Part shown: positions 1 through 7,572 of the stretch, one piece after another
Position numbering within the stretch: the stretch's first letter is position 1
How the letters are laid out: each line of letters opens with the position of its first letter
Position numbers and translations under genes: made by a program
Notes under the pieces: generated by a model
What the model was told of the DNA's origin: nothing
The model's input: the letters and a program-made list of their open reading frames with translations, nothing else
Databases searched by the model: none
Assembly: GCF_007097245.1 (NCBI RefSeq)
Contig: NZ_VJZT01000001.1
Coordinates: 62,001 to 126,000, forward strand
Reading direction: 5' to 3'
Source of the DNA: Flavobacterium restrictum
GTDB taxonomy: Bacteria; Bacteroidota; Bacteroidia; Flavobacteriales; Flavobacteriaceae
DNA length: 64,000 nt

Positions 1-36
1 TACCGAGGGTCGCCGGTTCGAACCCGGTCATCCACC
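1..36 (+). tRNA. 3' part of a tRNA, possibly tRNA-His
   Basis: The window opens inside a tRNA. Bases 12-28 form a T arm: a 5-bp stem around the loop TTCGAAC. Bases 29-35 are the 3' acceptor strand CATCCAC, and base 36 (C) is the discriminator. CCA does not appear to be encoded. The implied 5' acceptor GTGGATG with discriminator C suits tRNA-His, which is known for C73, but the anticodon lies outside the window, so the isotype is inference. Confidence 0.75.
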
Positions 37-44
37 CAAAAGGC

Positions 45-75
45 AAAAGCCTCGAAGAAATTCGAGGCTTTTTTT
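45..75 (+). terminator. Intrinsic terminator after the tRNA
   Basis: A 12-bp perfect stem (45-56 with 61-72) closes a GAAA tetraloop and ends in a run of T to 75. It lies directly behind the tRNA. Confidence 0.85.
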
Positions 76-108
76 GTGGAGTAAATTCAAATTGTAAGAT
101 ATTATTAT

Positions 109-149
109 ACCACAAGAGCTTTGAATTTCTTCAAAGCTCTCGTGGTTTT
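109..149. terminator. Hairpin between tRNA and M28 peptidase gene
   Basis: Bases 109-125 pair with 130-146 over 17 bp with one mismatch and a 4-base loop. It lies 17 bp past the stop codon of the minus-strand peptidase gene. The T run is short on the plus side and weak on the minus side, so termination is likely but not certain. Confidence 0.6.
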
Positions 150-165
150 ACATGCAATACAGTTG

Positions 166-1182
166 TTATTGGATGGGTTTGTCTACAATAGGTCTATTTT
201 CTCTATTGGCCAACTCCCAAGCCATTACAAAGGCAAGTTGTGCTCTTTTTGCCAAAGCGTCAAATTCTATTTTAGCTACTTCATCTGTTTTTTGGTGGTA
301 ATCTGCATGTACTCCGTTGAATAAAAATACTGATGGAATGCCGTTTTTACCAAAATTGTAATGATCAGAACGCTCATAAAAATGATTTGGATCAGTAAGC
401 GCGTTGAACTTGAAATCTAAATCCAAATGAATGTATTTTTCGTTTGCCGCAATTGTAATAGTATTCAAATCGGTCGATAGGCGGTCGGCTCCTATTACAT
501 AAACGTAATTATTGGTGTCAGGATGGTCAAAATCGCGTCGGCCAATCATATCAATGTTTATGTCGGTAATGGTATTTGCAGGCGGAAATAAAGGGTTTTC
601 CGAGTAGAAACGGGAACCATGCAAACCATGTTCTTCGCCAGTAACATGGAGAAATAGAATAGATCGTTTTGGGCCGTGTCCTTCTTTTTTGGCACTTGCA
701 AATGCTTTTGCGATTGCCACTAGCGCAACCGTGCCAGAACCATCGTCATCTGCACCATTGTATACTTCGCCATCTTTGACTCCAACATGGTCGTAATGAG
801 CCGAAATTACGAGGACTTCGTTAGGTTTTTCGGAACCTTCGATGTAGGCCCAGATATTTTCGGAATCGCCTAGATTTTCATGGTAATTGGCATTCAAATA
901 AGCGGCTGGAATGGCTTGGTAATAACTCGTAGCCCCTTTTGGGAAAGGAATTTTATTTTTTTGATATTGACTTATAAGGTATGCTCCAGCTTTTTTTTGG
1001 CCTACAGATCCCGTTTCGCGACCTTGCATTTCATCAGAAGCAACAATTGTAAGGTACTCTTTTAACTCTTCGGGAGTGATGGTTTTGGTATATTTTGTTG
1101 GTTCTATTGGTGCGTCACTTGGCTTTTGTGAGGAACAAGAAATAGTGGTAGCTAGTATAAAAAAAGCGATGATTTTTTTCAT
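166..1182 (-). CDS. M28 family zinc metallopeptidase, lipoprotein
   Basis: 338 residues. The N-terminus is a lipoprotein signal with a lipobox ending at Cys16 (TISC), so the enzyme is probably anchored in the cell envelope. The M28 aminopeptidase fold is shown by its metal and catalytic motifs: HYDH at 129-132, GADDDGSG at 143-150, GEE at 182-184, the Asp of IDMIG at 211 and His296 in YHQKTD. These match the two-zinc ligand set of the family. It lies 30 bp downstream of the dienelactone hydrolase gene on the same strand and may be cotranscribed. Substrate cannot be told from sequence; peptide N-terminal trimming is the usual role. Confidence 0.9.
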   Translation of the reverse strand: MKKIIAFFILATTISCSSQKPSDAPIEPTKYTKTITPEELKEYLTIVASDEMQGRETGSVGQKKAGAYLISQYQKNKIPFPKGATSYYQAIPAAYLNANYHENLGDSENIWAYIEGSEKPNEVLVISAHYDHVGVKDGEVYNGADDDGSGTVALVAIAKAFASAKKEGHGPKRSILFLHVTGEEHGLHGSRFYSENPLFPPANTITDINIDMIGRRDFDHPDTNNYVYVIGADRLSTDLNTITIAANEKYIHLDLDFKFNALTDPNHFYERSDHYNFGKNGIPSVFLFNGVHADYHQKTDEVAKIEFDALAKRAQLAFVMAWELANRENRPIVDKPIQ

Positions 1183-1212
1183 TATAAAAAATACTTTTGG
1201 GTAAATGAATGG

Positions 1213-1986
1213 TTATTTATTAAAAACTTCGTTCAAAAAAAGTTTTAAATGTTCAAAGGAACGCTTGGCTGCTTTTTCGTTATACGCTGCGCCTTTTGAA
1301 TTGTCTGTTCCAGCTTCTGGGTTGGTAAAGGAATGTACGGCATTGGCATAATAAATCATTTGCCAATCGGCTTTTGTGTCCCGCATTTCTTGTTGGAAAG
1401 TGGTAATTTCTGCGGCAGATTCATACGGATCATCGGCACCGTGGCAAACTAAAACTTTGGTAGTAATAGGTTCTATAGGTCGTGTAGCGTCTTTAGCCAA
1501 ACCTCCATGAAACGAAACTACGCCTTTAAGATTTAAGTGTCCTCGTGCGGATTCTAGTGCGCCAGTTCCTCCAAAACAGTAGCCTATGACTACAATATTA
1601 TCAGGATTTGCACCAGATTGTATTAATTGGTCTAATGCCAATTGAATTCGTTTTTGGTACTCTTTGTAATCGTTTTTGTAAAAACCAGCCATTTTGCCTG
1701 CTTCGGCATTGTCTTTTGGGTAATTTCCTTCGCCATAAATATCGGCAACGAAAGTATAATAGCCCAAATTTGCCAATTCTTGGGCAGTATCTTTAGCTAG
1801 TTTGTCAATTCCTCGCCAAGCTGGAAGAATTAAAACACCCGGTTTTTGAGCATTTTTCTTGACTGGTTTGACTGTGAAACCATTCAAAATTTGATTTTCA
1901 TCTTTGTAGGTTACTGCTTTTAATTGTCCAAACGAAAATGGAGCTGATACTAAAAAAGCTAGAATGAAGTAGTGTATTTTTTTCAT
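1213..1986 (-). CDS. Dienelactone hydrolase family protein, exported
   Basis: 257 residues with a typical signal peptide ending near residue 20. The alpha/beta-hydrolase fold of the dienelactone hydrolase family is supported by the nucleophile motif GYCFGG (Cys137), an acid in GADDP (Asp185 or Asp186) and the His of AVHSF (His218), giving a Cys-Asp-His triad. The signal peptide places it in the periplasm or outside the cell, unlike the cytoplasmic catabolic enzyme that names the family. No aromatic-degradation genes are nearby, so a general esterase or lactonase role is the safest reading. It precedes the M28 peptidase gene in the same direction. Confidence 0.88.
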   Translation of the reverse strand: MKKIHYFILAFLVSAPFSFGQLKAVTYKDENQILNGFTVKPVKKNAQKPGVLILPAWRGIDKLAKDTAQELANLGYYTFVADIYGEGNYPKDNAEAGKMAGFYKNDYKEYQKRIQLALDQLIQSGANPDNIVVIGYCFGGTGALESARGHLNLKGVVSFHGGLAKDATRPIEPITTKVLVCHGADDPYESAAEITTFQQEMRDTKADWQMIYYANAVHSFTNPEAGTDNSKGAAYNEKAAKRSFEHLKLFLNEVFNK

Positions 1987-2094
1987 AGTACTGTTATTTT
2001 TTTACAAATATCAACATTATTTTGTTATAAAAAGTATTCACAAATGTTAACATTCTAATTGAAATTCCTAATTTTTCAAAGAATTTAAACCAAG

Positions 2095-4293
2095 TTATTC
2101 TCCTGGATGATAGGTTTTTTCGGCATTTTTTTGAACATCTTCTTTATAAAAAAGAACGTCTTTGAATTCTCCTTTTTGATACATTTCGGCTTGGTCGTTA
2201 AAGTGTTTTGATTTAGGATCACCGCTGTTTCCGCCAGCTAAAATGGATTTAGCTTTGATTTTGTTGCCAAATTCTACGGCACATACAAAACTGTTTCCGT
2301 TATACCCATAGCGTTTTTGGGTATTGTTTTGATATACACTTTTAAATGCGGGCAAGCAACCCCAAAGAGCCGATGCTGTTCCTATAGCCAAACTGGGTTT
2401 TGCATCATCATAAACAAGGTCAATTTTACCGTCAATTCGCTGGAATCTATTGAGGTCGCCCCACGGAATTTGCCAAGTGCCAAATTTAGATTTCAATTCC
2501 TGAACTACTTCGAGTAATTGCGGAAGTACTTGAGCAGCAGTTGCGTTTTTGGCAAATTGTTTGGTGTTTTCGACTTGATCTTTTTCGCCTTCGTCGATAT
2601 ATATTTTTTGAATAATAGGGTCTAATTTATACGCCCATTCGTTTGCTAATGTCGTGGCTATAGAATTTGCATTGGCATAAAAATTCCAATTTTTTAACAC
2701 AGCAATTGGTGCCGCTAGATCTTGGTATGTGGTGTCGTTGGGATTATAGGCGGTTTCATAAATTGAAAATAAAGCTGGAAGTAATACCTCAAAAGCCGAA
2801 AGTCTAGTATTGTAACCCGCCGTTATGAGTTGGTCTAAAGTGTATTTCTTGTTTTCACTAAAAATCCGAACGGCATTTATACCTCTAAAATTTTCGCCAT
2901 CGGGTGCCATGTATGCGGGATAATTTTCTTTCTTGGGACTGTTCGCACCTGCTACCGAAAACGGGGTCGAATTGCAGTTTTGCAACCAACCATTGCTAGG
3001 ATTGTAAAAATGTACGGTTGCTGACACCTCGTGTAAACCTTTCCATTCTGTTGCTGGAGTTGTTCCATCAACTACTTTTCCCCAGTCGAAATTAGGATTT
3101 CTTATGGGTATAAAATTCCCATGCCAGTAGGCTATATTCCCTTTGTTATCCGCATAAACGGTATTGTTGGAGCTGTTGGCTTTTAAATCCATGGCTTTTT
3201 TGTAGGCTTCAAAATCATTTGATTTGGTTCTAATCCAGCTTTGCACCAAGCTTTTCATATCCCGATTATTGGACTTAAGGCTAATCCATTTTCCATCTCT
3301 TTGCGCCATAATGGGGCCATGATGGGTGTAATAGGTTTTAATTTTTTTGGTTGCCATTTTTCCGTTTTCTAGGTAATTGAGTGTAATTATTTTCTCTTTT
3401 ACGGGCAGCAGTTTTTTGTTGTATTCGTAATAAAAATGATTGTTTTTAGTGCTTATTTTTTCGGCATACATATCGGCAACATCGGTATTGGAGGAGGTGT
3501 GCATCCAGCCGCAATAGTCATTAAATCCTTGGTAAATAAAAAATTGTCCCCAGGTTACGGCACCATAAGCATGCAATCCTTCTTCGCTAGTGATTTGGAT
3601 TTCGGGTCTAAAATAGAACGTGGTGTGTGGATTTATATATAGTAAGGCATTCCCCGAAACTGATTTTGAGGGCGCAATTGCAAATCCGTTGGAGCCCGTT
3701 TGTATGTTTTTCTCCCTTTCTGTGTAAGCCACTTTATCTGAATTACCCGAATAAAATGTTTTTAATTCCCCCGTAGAAAGATTTGCGGTGCTTATGGCAC
3801 CAATGCTTCCATCCGTCCAAAGCAACGGAAACCAAGGTTCAAAATGGGTAATCAATAACGGATGCACTTCGGGATGTTTGTACAAGTAAAAGTTAATGGC
3901 ATTGGCGTAACTATCTAGTAATTTTTTGAGCCAAGGAGCGGATTTTTTATAGTCTTTTTGCGCTTCTTCGGCATCAATTAAAAGGCGTGTTTCGAGATCA
4001 TTATATAAAACGGATTCTCCTTTTATTTCAGCTAAACGTCCTAATTTGTCAATATAATTCCTTTCGATTCGATTAAAATCGTCTTCACATTGGGCATAAA
4101 GCATTCCAAATACGGCGTCGGCATCAGTTTTTCCGTAGACGTGCGCAATGCCCCAATTGTCCCGAATTATGGTTACTTGTTGGGCTAGTTTTTCGATTTG
4201 GAGTTGCTTTTTAGTGTTCTTTTTTTGTGAAAAAAGAGCAACACTTATCAAACTAAAAAACACCAATACGTGAATACTTTTGCGTTTTCTCAT
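2095..4293 (-). CDS. Penicillin acylase family amidase, exported
   Basis: 732 residues from the chosen start. A signal peptide (MRKRKS followed by a hydrophobic stretch to about residue 21) supports the ATG at 4293, which follows AAGG by a few bases; an upstream in-frame ATG at 4323 would put ten extra residues before the signal and overlap the preceding gene. The family is N-terminal-nucleophile: the precursor is cut before Ser201 in TGSNGFAIAP, giving alpha (about 23-200) and beta subunits. Such enzymes hydrolyse amide bonds of acylated amino compounds, including penicillins and acyl-homoserine lactones; the natural substrate here is unknown. The gene begins one base after the cyanophycinase stop codon, so the two are surely cotranscribed. 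Confidence 0.88.
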   Translation of the reverse strand: MRKRKSIHVLVFFSLISVALFSQKKNTKKQLQIEKLAQQVTIIRDNWGIAHVYGKTDADAVFGMLYAQCEDDFNRIERNYIDKLGRLAEIKGESVLYNDLETRLLIDAEEAQKDYKKSAPWLKKLLDSYANAINFYLYKHPEVHPLLITHFEPWFPLLWTDGSIGAISTANLSTGELKTFYSGNSDKVAYTEREKNIQTGSNGFAIAPSKSVSGNALLYINPHTTFYFRPEIQITSEEGLHAYGAVTWGQFFIYQGFNDYCGWMHTSSNTDVADMYAEKISTKNNHFYYEYNKKLLPVKEKIITLNYLENGKMATKKIKTYYTHHGPIMAQRDGKWISLKSNNRDMKSLVQSWIRTKSNDFEAYKKAMDLKANSSNNTVYADNKGNIAYWHGNFIPIRNPNFDWGKVVDGTTPATEWKGLHEVSATVHFYNPSNGWLQNCNSTPFSVAGANSPKKENYPAYMAPDGENFRGINAVRIFSENKKYTLDQLITAGYNTRLSAFEVLLPALFSIYETAYNPNDTTYQDLAAPIAVLKNWNFYANANSIATTLANEWAYKLDPIIQKIYIDEGEKDQVENTKQFAKNATAAQVLPQLLEVVQELKSKFGTWQIPWGDLNRFQRIDGKIDLVYDDAKPSLAIGTASALWGCLPAFKSVYQNNTQKRYGYNGNSFVCAVEFGNKIKAKSILAGGNSGDPKSKHFNDQAEMYQKGEFKDVLFYKEDVQKNAEKTYHPGE

Positions 4294-4294
4294 G

Positions 4295-5158
4295 CTATTG
4301 TACCTTAAATTTTTGACCCGCATTGTAAATACTCATTTCGAGACTTTTGATCGAAATTAAATTATTTTTGGATTTTTGAACTCCTTTTGGATTTTTCATG
4401 ACAATGACTTCGCTTTCGCCAGCCACCTCAATTTGATTGCCACGAACAATGATTGCGGTACTTTCGTCAATGCCAATTCCAGTAAGGTTTGGGAATTCAA
4501 CCAAAGCCGATAGTAATCGATTGTAACGACTTCTTTTTAAGAAATGTTGGTCTATGATGGCTGTTTTTATCAATCCTAAACCTTCGGTAGTTTCTAGGTT
4601 GTCGTACCTAATGTTGTCAAAAGTTCCCGTGTATTTTTTTTCGAGTTTTTGATTGCCCGTAATCATTTTTTCGGACATGACGGCAGCACCAGCGCTAGTT
4701 CCTGCAATGGTACTTCCGTTTTGATATGCTGTGTGAATAGCGGTATAAATGGGCGTATTTTTGACCACATTCATAAATCGGGTTTGGTCGCCTCCGCTAA
4801 TGTAAATGAGTTTTGCTTTTTGCAAAGAATCTGTTAGCACTTTATTTGTAGCCAAATTTTTATCGAAATTGAGCATTACAATAGGGTGCGAAGTGAGTTT
4901 TTCGAGTTGTGTTTTAAAAAAAATATACGCACTATCCGGTTGCTCACTCGACATGGGGAGCAGTACAATAAAGTCTTTTGGTTTGAGATCAGCTACTTGA
5001 AGCAATTGCGTCATTAGCGCATCAGATCGGTTTCCGCCACCTATTATAAAGAGATTTCCTTTTGGATTTTGTGCTTGAATGCTAGCACAAAAAATTAAAA
5101 AAAGGAAAATAAAACTGGTTTTGAACTGCTTTTTTTTAGAAAATAGTACTGCATTCAT
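4295..5158 (-). CDS. Cyanophycinase-like serine peptidase (S51), exported
   Basis: 287 residues. An N-terminal hydrophobic segment ending in ASIQAQ (about residue 30) is a signal peptide, so the enzyme acts outside the cytoplasm. The S51 fold is shown by LFIIGGG (36-42), SGGDQTRF (121-128) and the nucleophile elbow GTSAGAAV with Ser155. Extracellular cyanophycinases cut the Asp-Arg storage polymer into beta-Asp-Arg dipeptides. Other S51 members cleave Asp-X dipeptides, so the substrate is probable rather than proven. It lies between the Lrp-type gene (36 bp upstream) and the acylase gene (1 bp downstream), suggesting a three-gene operon for uptake of amino-acid sources. Confidence 0.85.
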   Translation of the reverse strand: MNAVLFSKKKQFKTSFIFLFLIFCASIQAQNPKGNLFIIGGGNRSDALMTQLLQVADLKPKDFIVLLPMSSEQPDSAYIFFKTQLEKLTSHPIVMLNFDKNLATNKVLTDSLQKAKLIYISGGDQTRFMNVVKNTPIYTAIHTAYQNGSTIAGTSAGAAVMSEKMITGNQKLEKKYTGTFDNIRYDNLETTEGLGLIKTAIIDQHFLKRSRYNRLLSALVEFPNLTGIGIDESTAIIVRGNQIEVAGESEVIVMKNPKGVQKSKNNLISIKSLEMSIYNAGQKFKVQ

Positions 5159-5194
5159 TGGTATATTTTTAGATAATTAAAAGGCTAGAAGTGG

Positions 5195-5647
5195 TTACAA
5201 AGTGACATTTCGTTTGAAGGCACAGCCCAATTCAATGATAGAATCAGTTTTGGCAATACCAGGAATAGTATCTATTTTTTCGTAAAGTAGTTTTCGCATG
5301 TGCTCGTGGTCTTTGGCAATCATTTTTATGTAAAGTGTAAAAGAACCAGTTATAAAATAGCATTCGGTAATTTCAGGTATTTCTTTCAAAGCTTCGATTA
5401 TACGTTGGGAATCGTGGTCTTTGGTCAACGTAATTCCTGTGAAAGCACCCCAATCGTAGCCTATTTTTTTTTCGTTTATGATGGGTTTTATTCCCGTAAT
5501 AATGCCTTGTTCCAGTAGCCTATTAATACGCTGATGTACCATAGTATTCGATATTTTTAAGCTAGTAGCAATAGCCGAAAATGCCATTCTTCCGTCCTTT
5601 TCTAATTTTTTAATAATTTTGATATCGAATTCGTCTAATACTTCCAT
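5195..5647 (-). CDS. Lrp/AsnC family transcriptional regulator
   Basis: 150 residues, the normal family length. Residues 4-60 form the winged helix-turn-helix (DEFDIKIIKKLEKDGRM then SNTMVHQRINRL as the recognition region). Residues about 65-145 form the ligand-sensing RAM domain with GAFTGITL and the C-terminal IIELGCAF. Lrp-type proteins bind amino acids and regulate amino-acid genes. It is the first gene of a likely operon with cyanophycinase and the acylase, and is transcribed away from rocD across a 239-bp AT-rich gap. Control of rocD and of its own operon is a reasonable inference from this divergent layout. Confidence 0.92.
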   Translation of the reverse strand: MEVLDEFDIKIIKKLEKDGRMAFSAIATSLKISNTMVHQRINRLLEQGIITGIKPIINEKKIGYDWGAFTGITLTKDHDSQRIIEALKEIPEITECYFITGSFTLYIKMIAKDHEHMRKLLYEKIDTIPGIAKTDSIIELGCAFKRNVTL

Positions 5648-5714
5648 TTGTGGTGTTTTTAAGTTAAAATCACTTTTTTTATAGCTATAAAAGTAATTAT
5701 TTTTTTTTTGATAT

Positions 5715-5722
5715 CAAATTTA
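5715..5722 (-). promoter_or_regulatory. -7 element candidate for the Lrp-type gene
   Basis: On the minus strand TAAATTTG matches the Bacteroidota element TAnnTTTG, 67 bases before the start codon. No good TTG is seen at -33. Confidence 0.4.
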
Positions 5723-5828
5723 GCCGTTTTAAAGGTAATCTTAAAAAAATAATATGACTTATTTTTAAATAAAAAAGTAAATTATTCATTAATTAATCAA
5801 TAAATTAAGTCAAAATTACTATTATTTG

Positions 5829-5858
5829 TTGTAAAAATACTTTTTTTAATTACTTTTG
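5829..5858 (+). promoter_or_regulatory. rocD promoter (TTG-N19-TACTTTTG)
   Basis: A full match to the Bacteroidota sigma factor consensus: TTG at 5829-5831, a 19-base spacer and TACTTTTG at 5851-5858. The rocD ATG follows 28 bases later. Confidence 0.7.
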
Positions 5859-5886
5859 TATTTGAATCTTACTAAATGCTATCCTT

Positions 5887-7170
5887 ATGACACCAACAAC
5901 AGCCTCACTTTCTTCAAAATCAGAAAATTTAATTGCCAAAGAGAACCACTATGGTGCGCATAATTACCATCCGCTGCCTGTTGTTTTAGAAAAGGGAGAA
6001 GGAGTATATGTTTGGGATGTTGACGGCAAGCAATATTTTGATTTTTTATCGGCTTATTCGGCCGTGAATCAAGGACATTGTCACCCAAAAATAGTTGGTG
6101 CTATGATGCAACAAGCGCAGCGATTGACTTTGACTTCGCGTGCTTTCCATAACGATCAATTGGGTGTTTATGAGGAATATGTAACTAACTATTTTGGCTT
6201 TGATAAAGTGCTACCCATGAATACAGGAGCAGAGGCGGTTGAAACTGCCTTGAAACTTTGCAGGAAATGGGCGTATGAGGTAAAAGGAATCCCCGAAAAT
6301 CAAGCACAAATCATCGTTTGTGAGAATAATTTTCACGGACGAACTACCACTATTATCTCTTTCTCAAATGACGAAAGTGCTCGCAAGAGTTTTGGTCCAT
6401 TTACTGCTGGATTTATAAAAATACCCTATGACGATGTTGAAGCTCTCGAAACGGTTTTGAAATCGAATAGCAATATTGCAGGTTTTCTTGTAGAGCCTAT
6501 TCAAGGCGAAGCCGGAGTTTATGTTCCCGCCGAAGGTTATTTGGCCAAAGCCAAAGCACTTTGCGAAGCACATAACGCCTTGTTCATTGCTGATGAAGTT
6601 CAAACAGGTATTGCTAGAACGGGCCGATTATTAGCGACTTGCGGCAATTGTTCGTGTCAAAACGGTTGTGAAAACAACCCAGAAGTTAAAGCAGATATTT
6701 TGATTCTTGGCAAAGCAATTTCGGGAGGTGTATATCCCGTATCGGCAGTTTTGGCTAATAATCACATTATGAATGTAATTAAACCAGGGCAACACGGTTC
6801 GACTTTTGGAGGAAATCCTATTGCTGCCGCTGTTGCAATTGCAGCTCTTGAAGTTGTAAAAGAAGAGAATTTAGCGGCAAATGCGGAACGTTTAGGCATT
6901 TTGTTGCGCAACGGATTGAACGAAATTGCAACTCGAAATAATTTGATAACACTCGTTCGTGGCAAAGGATTATTGAATGCTATTGTAATTAATTGTGATG
7001 AGGATTCGGATTTAGCTTGGCAAATTTGTTTGCGTTTTCGAGATTATGGATTGTTAGCGAAGCCTACACATGGCAACAAAATTCGTTTAGCACCACCATT
7101 GGTCATCACCGAAACTCAAATTCAAGACTGTCTAGTAATTATTGAACGTGCGTTGAATGATTTTATTTAA
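5887..7170 (+). CDS. rocD: Ornithine--oxo-acid aminotransferase
   Basis: 427 residues, class III PLP aminotransferase. It converts ornithine and a 2-oxo acid to glutamate semialdehyde and an amino acid, linking arginine breakdown to proline and glutamate. Seen motifs: NTGAEAVETALK (112-123), NNFHGRT (147-153), ADEVQTG (235-241) and the PLP Schiff-base Lys276 in LGKAISGG. Between TGRLLA and the PLP lysine loop lies a short insertion with four cysteines (C252, C255, C257, C261), absent from the common bacterial and human enzymes as I know them. The gene is divergent from the Lrp-type regulator. It has a full consensus promoter and its own terminator. Confidence 0.93.
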   Translation: MTPTTASLSSKSENLIAKENHYGAHNYHPLPVVLEKGEGVYVWDVDGKQYFDFLSAYSAVNQGHCHPKIVGAMMQQAQRLTLTSRAFHNDQLGVYEEYVTNYFGFDKVLPMNTGAEAVETALKLCRKWAYEVKGIPENQAQIIVCENNFHGRTTTIISFSNDESARKSFGPFTAGFIKIPYDDVEALETVLKSNSNIAGFLVEPIQGEAGVYVPAEGYLAKAKALCEAHNALFIADEVQTGIARTGRLLATCGNCSCQNGCENNPEVKADILILGKAISGGVYPVSAVLANNHIMNVIKPGQHGSTFGGNPIAAAVAIAALEVVKEENLAANAERLGILLRNGLNEIATRNNLITLVRGKGLLNAIVINCDEDSDLAWQICLRFRDYGLLAKPTHGNKIRLAPPLVITETQIQDCLVIIERALNDFI

Positions 7171-7253
7171 TTTTTGAATTGTTCTCATAATTCGTTTTTA
7201 TCACAATACTTTAAACGAATGTTTTTGAACGTCGAATAAGTTCTTTTTAATTT

Positions 7254-7297
7254 AATTTCAGAGGATAGTTTTTACTAGCTTCTGAAATTTTTTTTTA
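7254..7297 (+). terminator. rocD terminator
   Basis: AATTTCAG at 7254-7261 pairs with CTGAAATT at 7282-7289. A small inner TAG/CTA pairing lies in the loop and a run of T follows to 7296. Confidence 0.6.
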
Positions 7298-7497
7298 ATG
7301 AGATGTTTGGTTTTAAATAGCATTTTATTTTTCTAAAAAAAAAGCTTTCGGTATCTTTTTCATCCTTTTTTGGTCGCTTTTAAAAAGGAAATCCCAATTT
7401 CGATTTTTTGCTAAAGCAAACACTCTTTTTATGGCATAAAGATTGATTTTATGACAAGAATTCCTTTGATAGGCTTGTCTTACTAATTGATTTTCAG

Positions 7498-7527
7498 TTT
7501 AATAAAGCTAATAAAACACTAACTTTG
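7498..7527 (+). promoter_or_regulatory. lon promoter candidate
   Basis: TAACTTTG at 7520-7527 fits TAnnTTTG; the -33 position has TTT rather than TTG. The lon ATG lies 45 bases downstream. No heat-shock operator such as CIRCE is visible. Confidence 0.45.
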
Positions 7528-7572
7528 TTTGCAATGTTTTTACATTTAATGACAAAATGACTTAATTACTAT

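Larger units (their letters stand above)
7171..7572. other. rocD-lon intergenic region
   Basis: 402 bp without a credible gene. It holds the rocD terminator (7254-7297) and the lon promoter near 7520. The remainder is AT-rich with no further repeat or RNA structure I can support. Confidence 0.6.

Noticed and set aside
4294..4323. Upstream start for the penicillin-acylase gene
   Set aside because: It would place ten residues before the signal peptide and overlap the cyanophycinase gene.
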